DNA from: Liolophura sinensis
Lineage: Eukaryota; Mollusca; Polyplacophora; Chitonida; Chitonidae
NCBI RefSeq assembly: GCF_032854445.1
Contig: NC_088302.1
Coordinates: 14,505,338-14,569,337 of the forward strand
Direction: 5' to 3'
Length of the DNA: 64,000 nucleotides
This document shows, in pieces, positions 11,740 through 23,959 of this stretch. A program made the translations under genes and the position numbers. The notes beneath the pieces are model-generated. The model was given only the letters and a program-made list of their open reading frames with translations. It made no database searches and was not told the DNA's origin. The stretch's first letter is position 1. The number at the start of each line of letters is the position of its first letter.

Positions 11740-14700
11740 GCTTAAAAATGATTTACAGATTCCCCCACTGTCATTGTCCATGAGGCGTTGGTGATAATAA
11801 GTTCTTAACACTGTTAATGTGGCCGTTTTCGCATTATGACGTTCGTTGAAGACCAATCACAACAATAAAGTATATAACACATGGGAAAGTGGGTGAGTAT
11901 GTTGTTCAAGGCCAGTGGTTTATCCCGAGAACTTTGGCGTCCTTCAGCCGTATAGTGAAAAATTCCTGTGTATAGCATCAAACAATAATCTAATGAAATA
12001 AATGAAGACCAAAGACTGAATCCCGTTTTGCAAATATAATCGAACGGACCACGTTGTGTTTTAGGTTATAAATACGTACAAAGCTCGATATAGACTACTG
12101 CACTATTAGATGGTGTCCTAATCTTCTCATGTTCGGTTTGTTTGCTTCTTTTGCTTATAAAATTCTTTACTACGTGACTTAATCACTGGTCCAGGAGCAA
12201 ATTCCCAATTCTGTGTTTGCTTCATCTGAAAAATCAATTCTCCAAGGGTTTAACATGATGTAATTAAAGTCTGCAATATGACGTCCGCCGAACTTACAGC
12301 GGCTTAGCGTGCTATCGGCACGTAAAAAGCAAGCGACTTCACGTACATGTGCACTCCTTAAGACTCTGCGATAGAATTGTTCTTGATGCACTGGGATAGC
12401 CCTTGAATGTATTCTAATCGAAGCTATCACCTCCCTTAAATTCCTGGTTAAGACGTCATTTCAGCAAGGACTAGAGAAGGCGATAAAGCGTAACAAAAGC
12501 GGCTAGTGCTGGGTTTTGGCAGCGCATAAACAACGATGGGTTGAACGAAGATGGGATAAGGCCCAACTGCCAGGTACACGGTAACAAATCGCTGAAAGGG
12601 TTGACTGAAGTGGAGAGACTGATTATAAGACTGCCTGTATGGACAACTTTGGATGTTTGTGCAAATGATTCTACGACAGAGATAGGAGTTTCGTAATACA
12701 GAACACAGTGGCTTGTCAATAGCAATACCGCACATCCTAAATCAAACTAAAACATTACACTTACTGAAACGTCCAGTAAATATTAAGGTTAAAATTGTAC
12801 GGATCATTTATAGACGAAATCATTTATATTACCAAAAGCTTCCATTTGATAAAAGAGAATTAGTATCGGAAAAATAAATACATATGCCATGTTTAGACAA
12901 AACTTGTTTTGTTTAATATTCTCAGGTGCCTCGCTTATAAAGGAATCATGAGCATATAGTAGTATTGTCAACAGGATATGCTAAATTAGCCAATCGTTGG
13001 ACCCCAGCTTGTTTTTATTTTTAATCTTAAATCTTTTTCTAAATGGATAAGTGAATTACTCATTTGGTAAACATGATAATGTTTTCCCCAGAAGCCCACA
13101 CGTGCCTCATTTTCGAAGGGCAGTGCAAATTTTACCAATTTCCTTATTTGATTTTTGACGATTGTGGATTTAGGTACAGCCAGGATAATTGCTAATAAGC
13201 TATAAGAAACCATGCATCAAGGTTAGCCTTAACGCACGTGTAATTACCTCATGAAGAGTAAAGATAATGAAGCATTTTATTGGCTTTTTCACTGGTTTTG
13301 AATGGCAATGTTTAAATATACATGTACTTGCAATTTTCTCCTCTTGAAAACGTTCTGAAAGAGTGCTAAAACTGCATACTGGGAATTTGGACAAAAATTA
13401 ATGTGGCAATAAAAACTTCACAAAGACTGAGCTTGTCTAAAAGTTATCCGAAAATGAAGTTAAACCAATTAGGATGGCTAATTAAGGCTGGTCGGGATTA
13501 AACACAGTTAAAGATTTTATTCCACTGCGGTTACATTTATACGGATAGGATTAGTCTAGATGGATAATCTACAGTGTTCCAGCACGTCAGACAAGCCACT
13601 TAAACCCTCTAAATGTACGCGTAATCGAGTTTTCCTCTTATTCTTCAGCATCGAATTGTTATGAAAAAATTAAAGCCTTTACCTGTCTGTGTTAAGCAAA
13701 TGTTACTCTTCGGTGTTGTAAAATTAATAAGCTTTTTTATCACGGTAGCAACAAACAATAGGCCATTCTTTCGTTCAAGATGGGACGCCAAAGTCGTCAG
13801 TAAATATGTTCAGTCCCAAGGGAAAATAAATCAGTTCAACTTGCTCCTGTCGTATCTAAAAGCTACTTCTGACGAGCAATTTAGTTGACGGATGTAGCGC
13901 TGTTTAACTTGGTAAGCTATTCGTGGATGTTACGACTTGACATGTAAACTTTGACAGCATAATCAATACACAAGACCTATTTTCTTGTAAGAAGAAATTG
14001 CCCGGTGCTTTTAACGAAATGCAGAATAAAAGATGAAAGTCATTTTAGCGTGGTGGGATGGTAAATATTTCCGATGTAATCAGAGAAGAAAGAAGTTTGA
14101 GCAAGACATTTGAAAAGCAAAGAGACATGATATCTGAAGAATATCTTTCACAACTGGCACCTTCGCCAATCTGAATGTCTGCTGGTTGAGGGTTTAGAAA
14201 TAGGCATCTGACAGGTAAGGAAAATATTACAGGACTCCTGAGACAAGTCGAATTACTCGTGCCGGGGCATCATGCCATAGCAAATGTTTACAGAAACCAG
14301 ATTTCAATGTAGCCGTCATTGAACTTTGAAAATTGACTTGGGACAATCTGTCACAAATGCAGTTCAATTTTACCGGAATAAAAATATTAATACTTGGAGA
14401 GGAAAAGCAATTGCTAGACGAAGCTGAAGTTCCAAACTTTTAAAAAGAAAATTCAGTATTTATAAGAAAAAAAAAACATATGGGTTGACCATTTTGGGAT
14501 TGGGCAATTTTCTGGGACTTTGAACATGTAGATGAAGAAGTCTATGGTGACTGAAATGACAAATTTGTATAGCAACCATGTCCTTGTAGCAAATGTGTTC
14601 AAGCCGATGGAGCGGCAGGGTAGACACTGAGGAGGCTACCAGCAGCCAGGATAAGGACTTATAGATCACACTTTGCGGCGTGCACAGCGCAGTCACCAGA

Positions 14701-14748
14701 GGGAGGGTAGATAAAGTAGCCATTCCTGTCCATTTGGTAAATGGGGGG
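11740..14748 (+). repeat. Tandem segmental duplication, unit 1
   Basis: This unit aligns in the same order and orientation with 15028-17881, offset by 3.14-3.28 kb. Anchor pairs include CTTAATCACTGGTCCAGGAG at about 12178 and 15316, CCTTAAATTCCTGGTTAAGACG at about 12434 and 15599, GACGGATGT then AACTTGGTAAGCTATTCGTGG at 13886 and 17040, and CCATTTGGTAAATGGG or CCATTTGATAAATGGG at 14730 and 17865. Identity is high in blocks but with many indels. Open frames in one unit (for example 12179-12735 and 14460-14828, minus strand) are not kept in the other, so I see no conserved coding function. A diverged SINE core lies near its left end. Confidence 0.88.
11880..12010 (+). mobile_element. Diverged SINE core inside unit 1
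   Basis: The text CATGGGAAAGTGGG, GGCCAGTGGTTTATCCCGAG, CCGTATAGTGAAAAATTCC, GTATAGCATCAAACAATAAT follows the same order as the 3' halves of the SINEs at 49.9 and 58.5 kb, including the reduced AAATAAAT tail. It is old and lacks a readable promoter head. Confidence 0.55.
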
Positions 14749-15027
14749 GTTGGGGCATTCTGAGAAAAAAAGAGGTCCCCGGTGGCCAAGTAGTAAATAA
14801 TGAAGCATGTCGATACACATTTACACATGCATTGTAAATTTTAATAAACCATGTTTTGCTAAATTATACATTACATCACTACGCACATTCGTTTGAAAAA
14901 TTCGCCGTAAATACACACCAAGCATTCCGATATTAAGCCATTTTAATCTCTTTCTTGGTTATAAATAACACTGAATGAGAGCTGGACATGGTTTGGGGTA
15001 CAAAAGTTTTATTTAATAAAAACACAG
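14749..15027. other. Spacer between the two duplication units
   Basis: About 280 bp present only between the units, with an A/T-rich composition. It has no counterpart downstream of unit 2 that I can align. Confidence 0.5.
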
Positions 15028-17881
15028 GCGTGGCATTTGGAGATTTCACATCTCTCATTATTAATGGGGCATTGGTGATAATATGCTGTCGACAGTATTG
15101 CTGTGTCATTCACGCAGTTTATGTTCGTAAAACACCATTAGCTTTCCACCAATATGGTACTAATATTACATGTGGGAAAGTGCCTCAGTAACATACCAAA
15201 TGTCGGTGGTTTAACCCGGCCACTCCAGTTGCCTTCAAAAGTAAAAAGGTTTTGAGTATAGCTTTAAATAACAATCGAATGACTTCTTTGACTTATAAAA
15301 GTCTTTACTCCGTGACTTAATCACTGGTCCAGGAGCTAATTCCCAGTTCTGTGGTTACTTCATGTTATCTAAAAACCCATGCACTGCGGGGTTTAACAGG
15401 ATGTAATTACAGTATGCTATGTGACCGTTGCCGAACTTATGGAGGCTTGGCGTTCTATCGCCACGTAAACAACAGTCAACTTCACGTACACATACACTCC
15501 TAAAGACTTAACGATAGTATTGTTCTTGATGCCTTGTGATAGCGTTGAATGTGGCATTATAATCGAAGCTATCACCTCACGTCCCCCCCTCCCCCCACCT
15601 TAAATTCCTGGTTAAGACGTGATTTCAGCAACGGGAAGGCCATAGATAGTAACACAGAGGCCAGTGGTGGGTTTTGGCATCGTATAAACAACGACTTGAA
15701 CTGAAATACGCGAGCGGTGAAAGGTCAAACTGTCAGGTCGACGGCGACAAATCATTGAAAGAATCGATTCAACTGGATAAACTTGGTTATAAGATTGCTT
15801 GCATGGACAACCGTGGAAGGAATTTCGTAACTGACAACACAGTCACTTAACGATAAAAGCAATTGCGACATAATATAAATCAGAGCATATGTTACTTATA
15901 AAACATTCGCTAAATAGTAACCAAGCAATTTCCACGTGCTGAACATTTACAAGCAGATTAAGTCATAAAAAGCAACCCTTTGATAGAAGAGAGACACAAT
16001 AGGAAAATAAATACACGTGGCACCCTTACAACAAAACTTGTTTTAGTTAATATTCGTATGGTTCTAGCCTGTCCAGGAAACACGAGCATGCAACAGAATC
16101 AGCTAAATTTGCTAATCGTTCGTTCCCTCTTAGTTTCCTTTTTCAAAAATCGTTTAGTTTAGATAAAAATCATGAATTTCTATTTATCCGCTAAAAAGAT
16201 GACTAAGCGAATTACTCAGGACGTTACCCAAATGATTTTTTAAAGTATTTTCGTGTTTCATCTTTGACATGCTGTGCAAATTTCCGCAATTTCCGATATT
16301 AGTTTTTGAGGCCTGTCAACTTATAAACATTGCAAGATAACTGCTAATCAGGTACAAGAAAACATCAACTTTACTCTCAACCCATAACCGTCCTAGCAAT
16401 TACCTTAGGGGTCGCTTAAGCGGGCTCCATGAAGAGTGCAAGGTAATAAAGCATTTAACTGGCTGACAAAAACAATATTTCCACACAAGTGTACTTAAAA
16501 TTTTACCACTAAAAGTGATTTTAAGAAGCGCGCTATAACTGCGTGTTGGCAATTTGGACAAAAAAAAGTAATGTGGAAACGAAAACAATACAAAGACTGA
16601 GCTTCTCTACAAATTCTCCCAAATGTGAGGAAACCAACCAGGCCCCCTAATTATGGTTGGTCAGGATTATATACAGTTAAATATTTCATTCGAATCCATT
16701 TACATTTATATCTATGTGATTAGTCCAGAGATAAAATCTACTGTGTCTCTGCGTGTCGAATAAGCCTGCTTAAAACCTCTTAAAGTATGTGCATGGAACC
16801 GGATTTTCCATTTTTCCCACAGCCTCCTTTTGTTATGAATAAGAGATGTTCATCCCTGCTGTTTTTAAAATACATAAACATTTTCTTTATTAGCTTTCAT
16901 TAAATAATAGAATATTCTTTCTTTCAAAATGAGTCACGTCGGTCTCCAGTAAATATGTTTAATATCAAGAAAAAATAAATCAGTTTAAAGACTAGTACGT
17001 CTGTCGTATCTGAAAGTTTCTTCTAGAGAACAATTTAGTTGACGGATGTTGCACTGTTTAACTTGGTAAGCTATTCGTGGATGTCGTGGAGTTTGCCATA
17101 TAAACTTTGACAGCATAATCAATACACAAGACCAAGGGCAAGAAATTGCAGAATAAAAGATGTTAGTTTTTTTTAGCGTGGTGGGATGGCAAATATTACC
17201 GATGTAATGAGAGAAGAAAAAAGTCTGAGCAAAACATTTGAAAAGCCAAGAGACATGATATCTGAAGAATTTCTTTCACAACTGGCACCTTCGCCAGTTT
17301 GAATGTCTACTGGTAGAGGGTTTAGAAATAGGCATCCGACAAGTAAATAATCACAGATAAATATCACAGGGCGCCAGCGACAAGTCGAATTACTCGTGCC
17401 GGAACATCATGCCATAACAAATATTTACAGGAGCCAGACTTCAATGTAGCCGTCACTGAACTTTGTAAATCGACTTGAGGCAAACTGTCACAAACGTGGT
17501 GCCAATTTAACGTGTTGAAAAGAAAAGCAATGGTAGAGTTTAGAAACAAATTAAAGTTTCAAATTTTGCCTGTAAATTGCTATGTTTGTGAAAAAAAACA
17601 AAACAAATACGGGATGGCAATTTTGGGGTGGGGAGATTTAGTCAAACTGTGGAGCACATTTGGACCAGAAGCCTCCAGTGACTGAACTGAAAAATGTAAC
17701 GAACAGCCCTGTCCATGTAGATTGTACTCCGATAGTAAAAGTGTCAGATTTGATCAAGTGGCAAAGTGGACACTATCAGCTACCCGGATAAAGATCTAGA
17801 CAATACTTTTCTGCGTTGGTTGTGCAGCCATCATCGGGCGAGTAGATACATTTGCTATTTCTGGCCATTTGATAAATGGGA
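15028..17881 (+). repeat. Tandem segmental duplication, unit 2
   Basis: This is the downstream partner of 11740-14748. It holds a private C-rich run near 15580-15598 between GCTATCACCTCAC and CCTTAAATTCCTGG, which are adjacent in unit 1. The 5' end (GGCATTTGGAGATTTCAC, CTCATTATTAATGG, GCATTGGTGATAAT) has a weak third match near 26575-26635, so that edge may itself be a dispersed repeat. Long terminal repeats of an element are an alternative reading, but the interval of under 300 bp between units could hold no element body. Confidence 0.88.
15130..15290 (+). mobile_element. Diverged SINE core inside unit 2
   Basis: CCACCAATATGGTACTAATA, ACATGTGGGAAAGTGCCTCA, GTAACATACCAAATGTCGG, TGGTTTAACCCGGCC matches the element at 58.4-58.6 kb over more than 100 bp, and the GTGGGAAAGTCTG, CAGCAACCTGCGGATGG core of the family A SINE. 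The same element in unit 1 is more decayed. Confidence 0.6.
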
Positions 17882-18135
17882 TCCAGCTACGCGAGTGGCT
17901 ATGAGGGATATCGCCACACATTTAAAAATTGCAAGTGTTAATAAACTCAGAAAGAATTCTTCTCTTGAAGAATCTTCAAAAAACACTCCACCGTGTTGAA
18001 ATCATCACAGTATACATTTCGTTTTGTAAATGGAAGAAACACAGAAGTCATCAAAAGCTACATGTCAATGCTACAGAGAATTTGATCTATGGCAATATGA
18101 AACGAAGAATTAATATCGAGTTATAGCTGAATTCA
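17882..18135. other. Unique spacer
   Basis: No repeat or credible gene was found between the duplication and the next R1 copy. Confidence 0.45.
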
Positions 18136-18388
18136 AATCGGTGCGTCGAAACAGACATTCGTATACCAGCCGTCAACCAAGAAGGGTGTTCCCAGTCAAT
18201 AATCGCAAAAACGACGTATAACACAAACCACCAAAGAACTAGGAAAGAATATAAAATACGAAAATAGGACGGAATCGCGCAAAGAGAAGCAGTCAGCAGT
18301 TTCCAATGATGTTTGAAAGAAGTAAGGTATGTTCTTGGCGACTGGGTGAAATCAGTACGCAAATCATGCACCATGCTAGAATATAAGC
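18136..18388 (+). repeat. Dispersed repeat R1, copy with best preserved length
   Basis: It pairs with 3806-4062 over about 255 bp, from GCGTCGAAACAGAC through GAATATAAG, with a few short indels. Both copies end within a few bases of the same point, which suggests a real element boundary. Neither has an open frame shared with the other. Confidence 0.75.
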
Positions 18389-20337
18389 TGTCCATAACAA
18401 AATATGTGTCTCAGTTGCGCTTTGATTGCAACTGTTCATGTATCCAACGTGGCGATCTAATTCAACACGATAAATATACATTCACTATCCGCGGGTTAAG
18501 CGGAATGAGACACAACCATGAAGCAGAGCACCAGAGATTCTGCACTCTGTGTCCATATTTACTTACAAGAGAATTATACTCATTGTAAAACTTAAGAAAC
18601 TTGGAGCGAAAGCGTTTGATTGAATAACCCTGCCACACTAGTTTTTGCAGTAATAACTTCTGACGTTGATTGAAATCATCACACAACACGCAGGATCTAA
18701 CAAATGCTGTAAGGCGAGATGTATGTGCAGGACCCTTGGGCATATTGCTGTCCAAGTAAGGATAATTTACAATGTCAAAATTGAAACTATCCCTATTATC
18801 GTAAAGTCTGAGGGAAAAAAGTCAAGAGAGGAAACCGTTTCGGCCTTTGTACAAATATAGGTCCAGATAAGATGTACCATCTGGAGAGTCTGCGGTTTCC
18901 TTTAAACCCCCACTGCGGTAATATGGTTTCCCCGAATTGTGCACAGATGTTATTAAAGAGAAGTTCAAGCTCAATGAACATGGAAACTCAATGAACATGG
19001 AAACATCCTATGAATGGTAACGTTTGTATGTTGTGGAACTGAAGAAGGTTTTGTTGGCTCTGATGTTAATATAGCGGTGACCGGTTTTATTAAACACCCA
19101 AACAATTAGGGATGAAATTCTATCCATTAAATCCGTGTGAGAAATCGTAGCATAGAGAATGGAGAAATTCCAAATAGATGTCCTTATATGGTATGTGTAT
19201 TAGAGCGTCTAGTTCTTCAGTGACACGTGTAGAGTTTTTAAGTATCGACATATAGTTGACGCCTGAATTTTTTTTGCAATTGCACAACAGTACTTGTTCC
19301 AAAAGGACTGTACTTTTTGTAGTGCTTTGGTTAAGATAGTTGACACAAGTTTGGTTGTGCAGCTTTTTGGCCCCGCAATAAAACGAACTTTCTATGGGGA
19401 TTTATGCATTTGTGGAATCCAGTAAAGTTGTGGTATGTCAGTGTGACGGGAAGGTACGGATATACTCCTCTGTTTGAGAAAGCGCTGATATTTTAAAATA
19501 GTTCCTCCAGAGAATCACCGAGTAGGTGAAAGTCTTTTTTAGTCCCCAGATGAATTAGAAAGCCGGCAATGATTTTGTGGATATTCGACAGCTTCACCAG
19601 CAGCATTCAAGGGCAAGCTCCCAATCAAATCACTCAAAACCAGCGTTGCTTATTGTTCAATGCTTTTTTTTCTTTTATGTCTAAAGTTTTCCAGACATGT
19701 CAACTTATTGGTCAACTTAAAATTAAAATAGAGGGCATTTATCACCTTTAAAGGCTAAAAAATGTACTTGCTAACATTATACCTTAATATTATTAAATGA
19801 CAGCAAATGAGAAGGGATCTCCAACACGGTTGCCTTGGTATAGGCATATAACGCCTGCATTGTGCTAAACCACTTTCAGCCCTGAACATAAAACACACAC
19901 TCACACGCTCTTTACTGCCGGTATTTCTGTTTGTTCAAAGGAATTAACACCAAACAAGATTCAATTATCTTCCAAAGAATGGCAGAGTGGGTTTCCAAAC
20001 AAGCGGCAAAGTTAATTACAGTGTAAGCTTTTGGCTTCTCACCATCGACAACGTGTCACTAATTACAGGAAGCCGTGTCTGCTATGCTTTAATGACAACA
20101 CTACAGAGGATCGTGAACACCTCTAGTATCTTAGCCAACGGCAATATTTCGGCTAACACCTTTTTCGTTCGTTAAAGCCAGAACTATTAAGAACAGCAAA
20201 CACGATAGAACAGTGAAACCCCCAAAATCAAAAGAAAGACGTATCTCCTTTAAAAAAGGTACTAAAACTACAAAGAATGGCAAATGGCATAAAATTTTGA
20301 TAAAAGAAAAAATAGCAGTTAATATTACCAAAAAAAT
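18389..20337. other. Unique stretch without recognisable genes
   Basis: Several 60-97 codon open frames overlap on both strands at 18.3-18.9 kb; none shows a motif. The frame around 20213-20350 is lysine-rich (SKERRISFKKGTKTTKNGK) and reflects A-rich DNA more than any family I know. Confidence 0.5.
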
Positions 20338-20430
20338 GACGTCCACCCATAAACCTGACTGCCGTCATGTAAATGAAAGTATTCTTCTGCACGGTGTTAA
20401 ACACCAATCAATCAATCAATCAATCAGCCT
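20338..20430 (+). mobile_element. SINE 3' fragment with (AATC)n tail
   Basis: GTCCACCCATAAACCTGACT, GCCGTCATGTAAATGAAAGT, ATTCTTCTGCACGGTGTTAA followed by ACACCAATCAATCAATCAAT is the 3' end of the family A/D SINE, complete with its tail. The 5' portion is missing, as expected from incomplete reverse transcription or decay. Confidence 0.75.
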
Positions 20431-20499
20431 GCCACAGGCGTATTGCCTTATCACGCAAATAATACTAGAATAAACATAACGATATTACGTATATTACAC

Positions 20500-20850
20500 C
20501 TATCATTGCACGTGCGGTAAGAAGAGAAACACATTGCTTCTATATAGACTTTCATATGTCTGTAAAATGTTATATCCTCTCTGAGTGTCTAGTTTAAGGG
20601 TATCACAAAGGAATAAAATATTCGAATATTTGCTAATGTAAATATTACAGTACAATTGGTGATATGTTAGTGTGTACATAAAATTTAACAAAGGAACTGC
20701 GTTGCTCAAAACCCATATTTATCATTCTTTATAGTCTTTATCATTCGTATCTTGTTTCCCAAAAGGTGATATGTCTGTGATATGTCTCGACCAGAGGGAA
20801 ATACGAAAACAAGTTCGCTAAAGGAAAAGTGTTTGACTGTTTGACTGTTG
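20500..20850 (+). repeat. Local degenerate module, copy 1
   Basis: Landmarks are CCCATATTTATCATTC, CCCAAAAGGTGATATGTCTG, ACCAGAGGGAAATACGAAAA and GTTTGACTGTTGC. The same order recurs at 23.34-23.79 and 23.96-24.5 kb. Function is unknown and no shared reading frame is kept. Confidence 0.5.
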
Positions 20851-22360
20851 CTTCACGCCTAAACTAAGATTTAGGCTAAACGCCAAATAAACTGCAACAA
20901 ATAAAAATGGGTTACCTTATGATACAGAGACGGTGTGTACTGCTCACTGCAAATTGGCCCATTTACCAGATTAATCCTCTGTTTAAGGGTTCCGCGTAAC
21001 ACCTTCTAATCCTTATTGGTAATCTAAGATTAGCCTAATTTTTCAACAAATCCTTATACTATTGATTCACAGTCCTGTCATTGAAGATTGCGACTTAATA
21101 AGTTGTCCATTCTCCACTTAGACAAGGTCAAGACAAACCGCTAGTGAACATACTAGTAGTACAAGTCAGAGATGGCGAGAGAAGAATGTTGGGTTTTGGA
21201 AAGCGATAGCATATAGCCTATGATAAAGGCCACACTTTGTATTGTTAATGCATCGTGCCTGGGTGCTGTTCACCAGTAAAAACAAAGGCTAACTAACTAA
21301 TGACCAAACAATCACTAAAGCCAAAGAAGTCGCAAACATCAGATATGCTATCAGCCCTTATCCATGCAGTTCAGCAGTTGTCGACATGTAAACGCCTTTA
21401 ATTTGTGCGTGGATATAAAGGCACTTATTCCGACGAAAAGAAACCCGGAATCGTGGATCCCTGTTAAGATCCTGTTGTGCACCCTGTTTTAGCTGAGGAG
21501 ATCACCAAGTGGTACACGAGAGACAGGGTTTTGTCCCTTGTCAGGGGAAACGAGCCGAGAACTCAGACGAGCTGACATCAGGGATTTAACGCTCTAGGCG
21601 GTCGTCCTTCAGATGACAGTCGACGGCTGCTCGCTTAATGCTGTATTAAACCAGTTTTCAAGCAAAAACTGTGGTTGAAAGAATTCTAGCACGAGACTTT
21701 CATACTGCCTATCCCATTTTACTCTCACTACACCGCTCAGGTTTTGGTAAAAGAGGGCGAGGGTTCGAATCCCGCTCTGGTTGGTAGGACAGTGGAATCA
21801 TACTCTGTTAAACCTGATCGCTTTCAATCCCAAACAGGGTGCCAAAAAAATACATTGATTAATTTTCGCATCGTACATCTGCCTTATTCAAAGTAGGATA
21901 ATTAATTTGATCATTTTTGGCGATGGCATCAGGTCACAATCGGAGACTTGAAGACGAGCTACACAGACGGTCCAAACGACAGTAGCACGCATCGTTTTCT
22001 TCGGGACGTTGCATTGCGTGTGTAGATAAATATCAACCTGACTCCAGTTTTATGTTTGTTTTAATGATTTCGCACAGGAATCAAAATCAGGTAAATCAAA
22101 AAGCTTCACTTAAAATGTGAATGTTTGGAGAGTAATATTATACCAAATATAACGTTTACATGTTCTAGCTATCAAAATTGAAAACAAGATAGATTTCTAC
22201 TGAAACTTTAAAACTTCGGCCTATAATTTTGGACTTGGACTTCTGATTTCAAATAACTGGTCGGAGTTTATAATGTCTGTATCGCTTATGTTCACAGATC
22301 CTTCTCTCTCTGGGCAATGTTCGTGAGCCGTCAAGTTGACATTGTTGGACATAAAAGCAG
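20851..22360. other. Unique stretch with one tRNA-like relic
   Basis: Apart from the B-box-like sequence at 21750-21785 nothing stands out. Short phrases such as CTAAACTAAGATTTAGGCTAAA near 20860 are small imperfect palindromes. No gene is supported. Confidence 0.45.
21730..21790 (+). other. tRNA-like relic with perfect B box
   Basis: GAGGGTTCGAATCCCGC matches the internal RNA polymerase III B box of tRNA genes and tRNA-derived SINEs. I could not fold a full cloverleaf around it: no acceptor stem pairs across the region and the A box is not clear. It is more likely a decayed SINE head or tRNA pseudogene than a working tRNA gene. Confidence 0.35.
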
Positions 22361-22589
22361 CATTGGTTTATCATGAAAGTCACAAGACACCGACATTTAC
22401 TGCGGAAAAGGACGGGGTTACGAAATGGGTGTTACATGGATTTGTGTCGTAAACAGGTCATATCCTTCGTCTTTCAGATTTCAGAAAAAAAAGAGCCAAA
22501 AAAGGCTGTCATTTTCCCATTAGAGTTTGAAATGGCAGTATTTGTGGCCGCCAGCAATCGTGTCCAATAACGACGAAAAGATTTTCTAA

Positions 22590-22930
22590 TGGTATAAACA
22601 AGAGCGAGAGCAAATAGACTGTAAATAGATCTGACTGTGGAAACGGTTAGCAACACGGCATACAATTCCCAGAGTGATACTTATCCCGTAGGCTTGATCA
22701 TTCCTAACATTTAAGTATTACCCCTAGATACTTATATACGTAACCAGAGAGATGCGTCGTTGAGCACTCTAATTTCTTCAGGATTTTGAAGCTCTCTTAA
22801 CCGACGAGACCCTCCCGCTATCATTACTGACTGCAATGATTTATTGATTGAACGAGTAAGGAGCGGATTCTTTTTACAGTGAAAACGAAATTATTTAAAT
22901 CGTGAGATCAACAGAGTGACTTGTGATATA
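22590..22930 (+). repeat. Local degenerate module, copy 2 (distal part)
   Basis: ATCTGACTGTGGAAACGG, TTAGCAACACGGCATACAAT, TCCCAGAGTGATACTTATCC, TTGATCATTCCTAACATT, then ATGATTTATTGATTGAACGA match 24203-24430 in the same order. The match shows a tandem-like local duplication rather than a mobile element with clear ends. Confidence 0.65.
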
Positions 22931-23077
22931 AATTGCAACCTATTTAAATCGGTAACTGCAGGTGCCCGCATCAAGAGAAAAATATTACTCCTTACTCTAT
23001 ATTCACTTCCATGTATGTAACATAATATTCTATCTGTCGACTCAAAACAGAGCTAAATCATATACGTCTATATTCAT

Positions 23078-23318
23078 CAGTTGGTTAGCGCGATAGTGCA
23101 GCGTAATGACCCAGGGGTCTCTCACAAATGCGGTCGCTGTGAGTTCAAGTCCATTCTAGCTTCATCTACGGTCGTACGTGGGAAAGTCTGTCAGCAACCT
23201 GCGGATGGTCGTGGGCTTCCCTCGGGCTCGTTTTCCTCCCACCATATTGCTGGCCGCCGTCGTATAAGTGAAATATTCTTGAATACGGCGTAAAACACCA
23301 ATCAAATAAATAAATAAA
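23078..23318 (+). mobile_element. SINE family A, 5'-truncated, with target duplication
   Basis: The element begins inside its tRNA-like head at CAGTTGGTTAGCGCG and runs through GTCGCTGTGAGTTCAAGTCC (B box), CAACCTGCGGATGGTCGTGG, CTGGCCGCCGTCGTATAAGT and GAATACGGCGTAAAACACC to an AAATAAAT tail. It is bounded by TCTATATTCAT at 23067-23077 and TCTACATTCAT at 23319-23329, 10 of 11 bases alike. It lies between members of the local module family. Being non-coding, it depended on a LINE for mobility. Confidence 0.9.
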
Positions 23319-23339
23319 TCTACATTCATTAATGTGCAC

Positions 23340-23790
23340 ATTACACATCCATGGTATTGTTTCAACGTAGACAAAACTGACATAGTAATTGCACTTGAGC
23401 GAAACCCGTATTCATCATTCTTTCTCTCGTTAGAAAAGGAAAAAGACGCACCTTGCATCCCAAATGGCGATATGTCTGGGAAGGTCATGTGAATTAAATG
23501 CACAAACCATTCCTAGCACGACTGTAGCACTGAGTGACGTCTGGGTCAATAGGCAATACCATTGGCGCCAGGTGGTGAGGGAAGGCTAGAAGCCCCGATA
23601 CTTAACCAAAGAATTGACTGGTTGTCCACTTCAGTTTCCCTTGTCTATAAGATATTAAAGCGCTGTTAACTAACTAGAGGTTCCAGTACAGATAACAGAC
23701 TGTAATAACTTTATACATTGAAGACGAAATTACCTAGATCAAGAAATCAATGGTATGGCTGTTACGCTTTTTTCTGGATTGTGATATCAG
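23340..23790 (+). repeat. Local degenerate module, copy 3
   Basis: GAGCGAAACCCGTATTCATC, CGCACCTTGCATCCC, GGCGATATGTCTGG, CACAAACCATTC, AGCACGACTGTAGCA follow the order of copy 4. Offset to copy 4 is about 0.6 kb. Confidence 0.65.
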
Positions 23791-23959
23791 GACAGCCTCT
23801 TAAAATGGTTAATCTGTATTAAGAAACCGCGTCCTGAACACTTCAGAATTTATTTTACTTCAAAGTTATTTTACTTCACTTTCAGATCTTTGTAATACGA
23901 TATCTTCTACATCTATTTTAAGAGTATCCAACAAACAATAAAACAATAATACATTTTAT

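Noticed and set aside
12179-12735. Minus-strand frames of 83-95 codons in duplication unit 1
   Set aside because: The aligned part of unit 2 (15.3-15.9 kb) carries frame-breaking indels and stops; no motif.
14460-14828. 122-codon minus-strand frame
   Set aside because: Not kept in unit 2, ends in a poly-F run from an A-tract, and has no recognisable family.
11740-17881. The two 3-kb units as long terminal repeats of one element
   Set aside because: The interval between them is under 300 bp and holds no gag or pol sequence; terminal repeats of 3 kb without a body are implausible.
20131-20473. Lysine-rich or hydrophobic frames on opposite strands
   Set aside because: Low-complexity A/T-rich DNA gives both; no motif, and a SINE fragment overlaps the end.
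21730-21790. Functional tRNA gene
   Set aside because: A B box is present but no acceptor stem, A box or anticodon arm could be placed.
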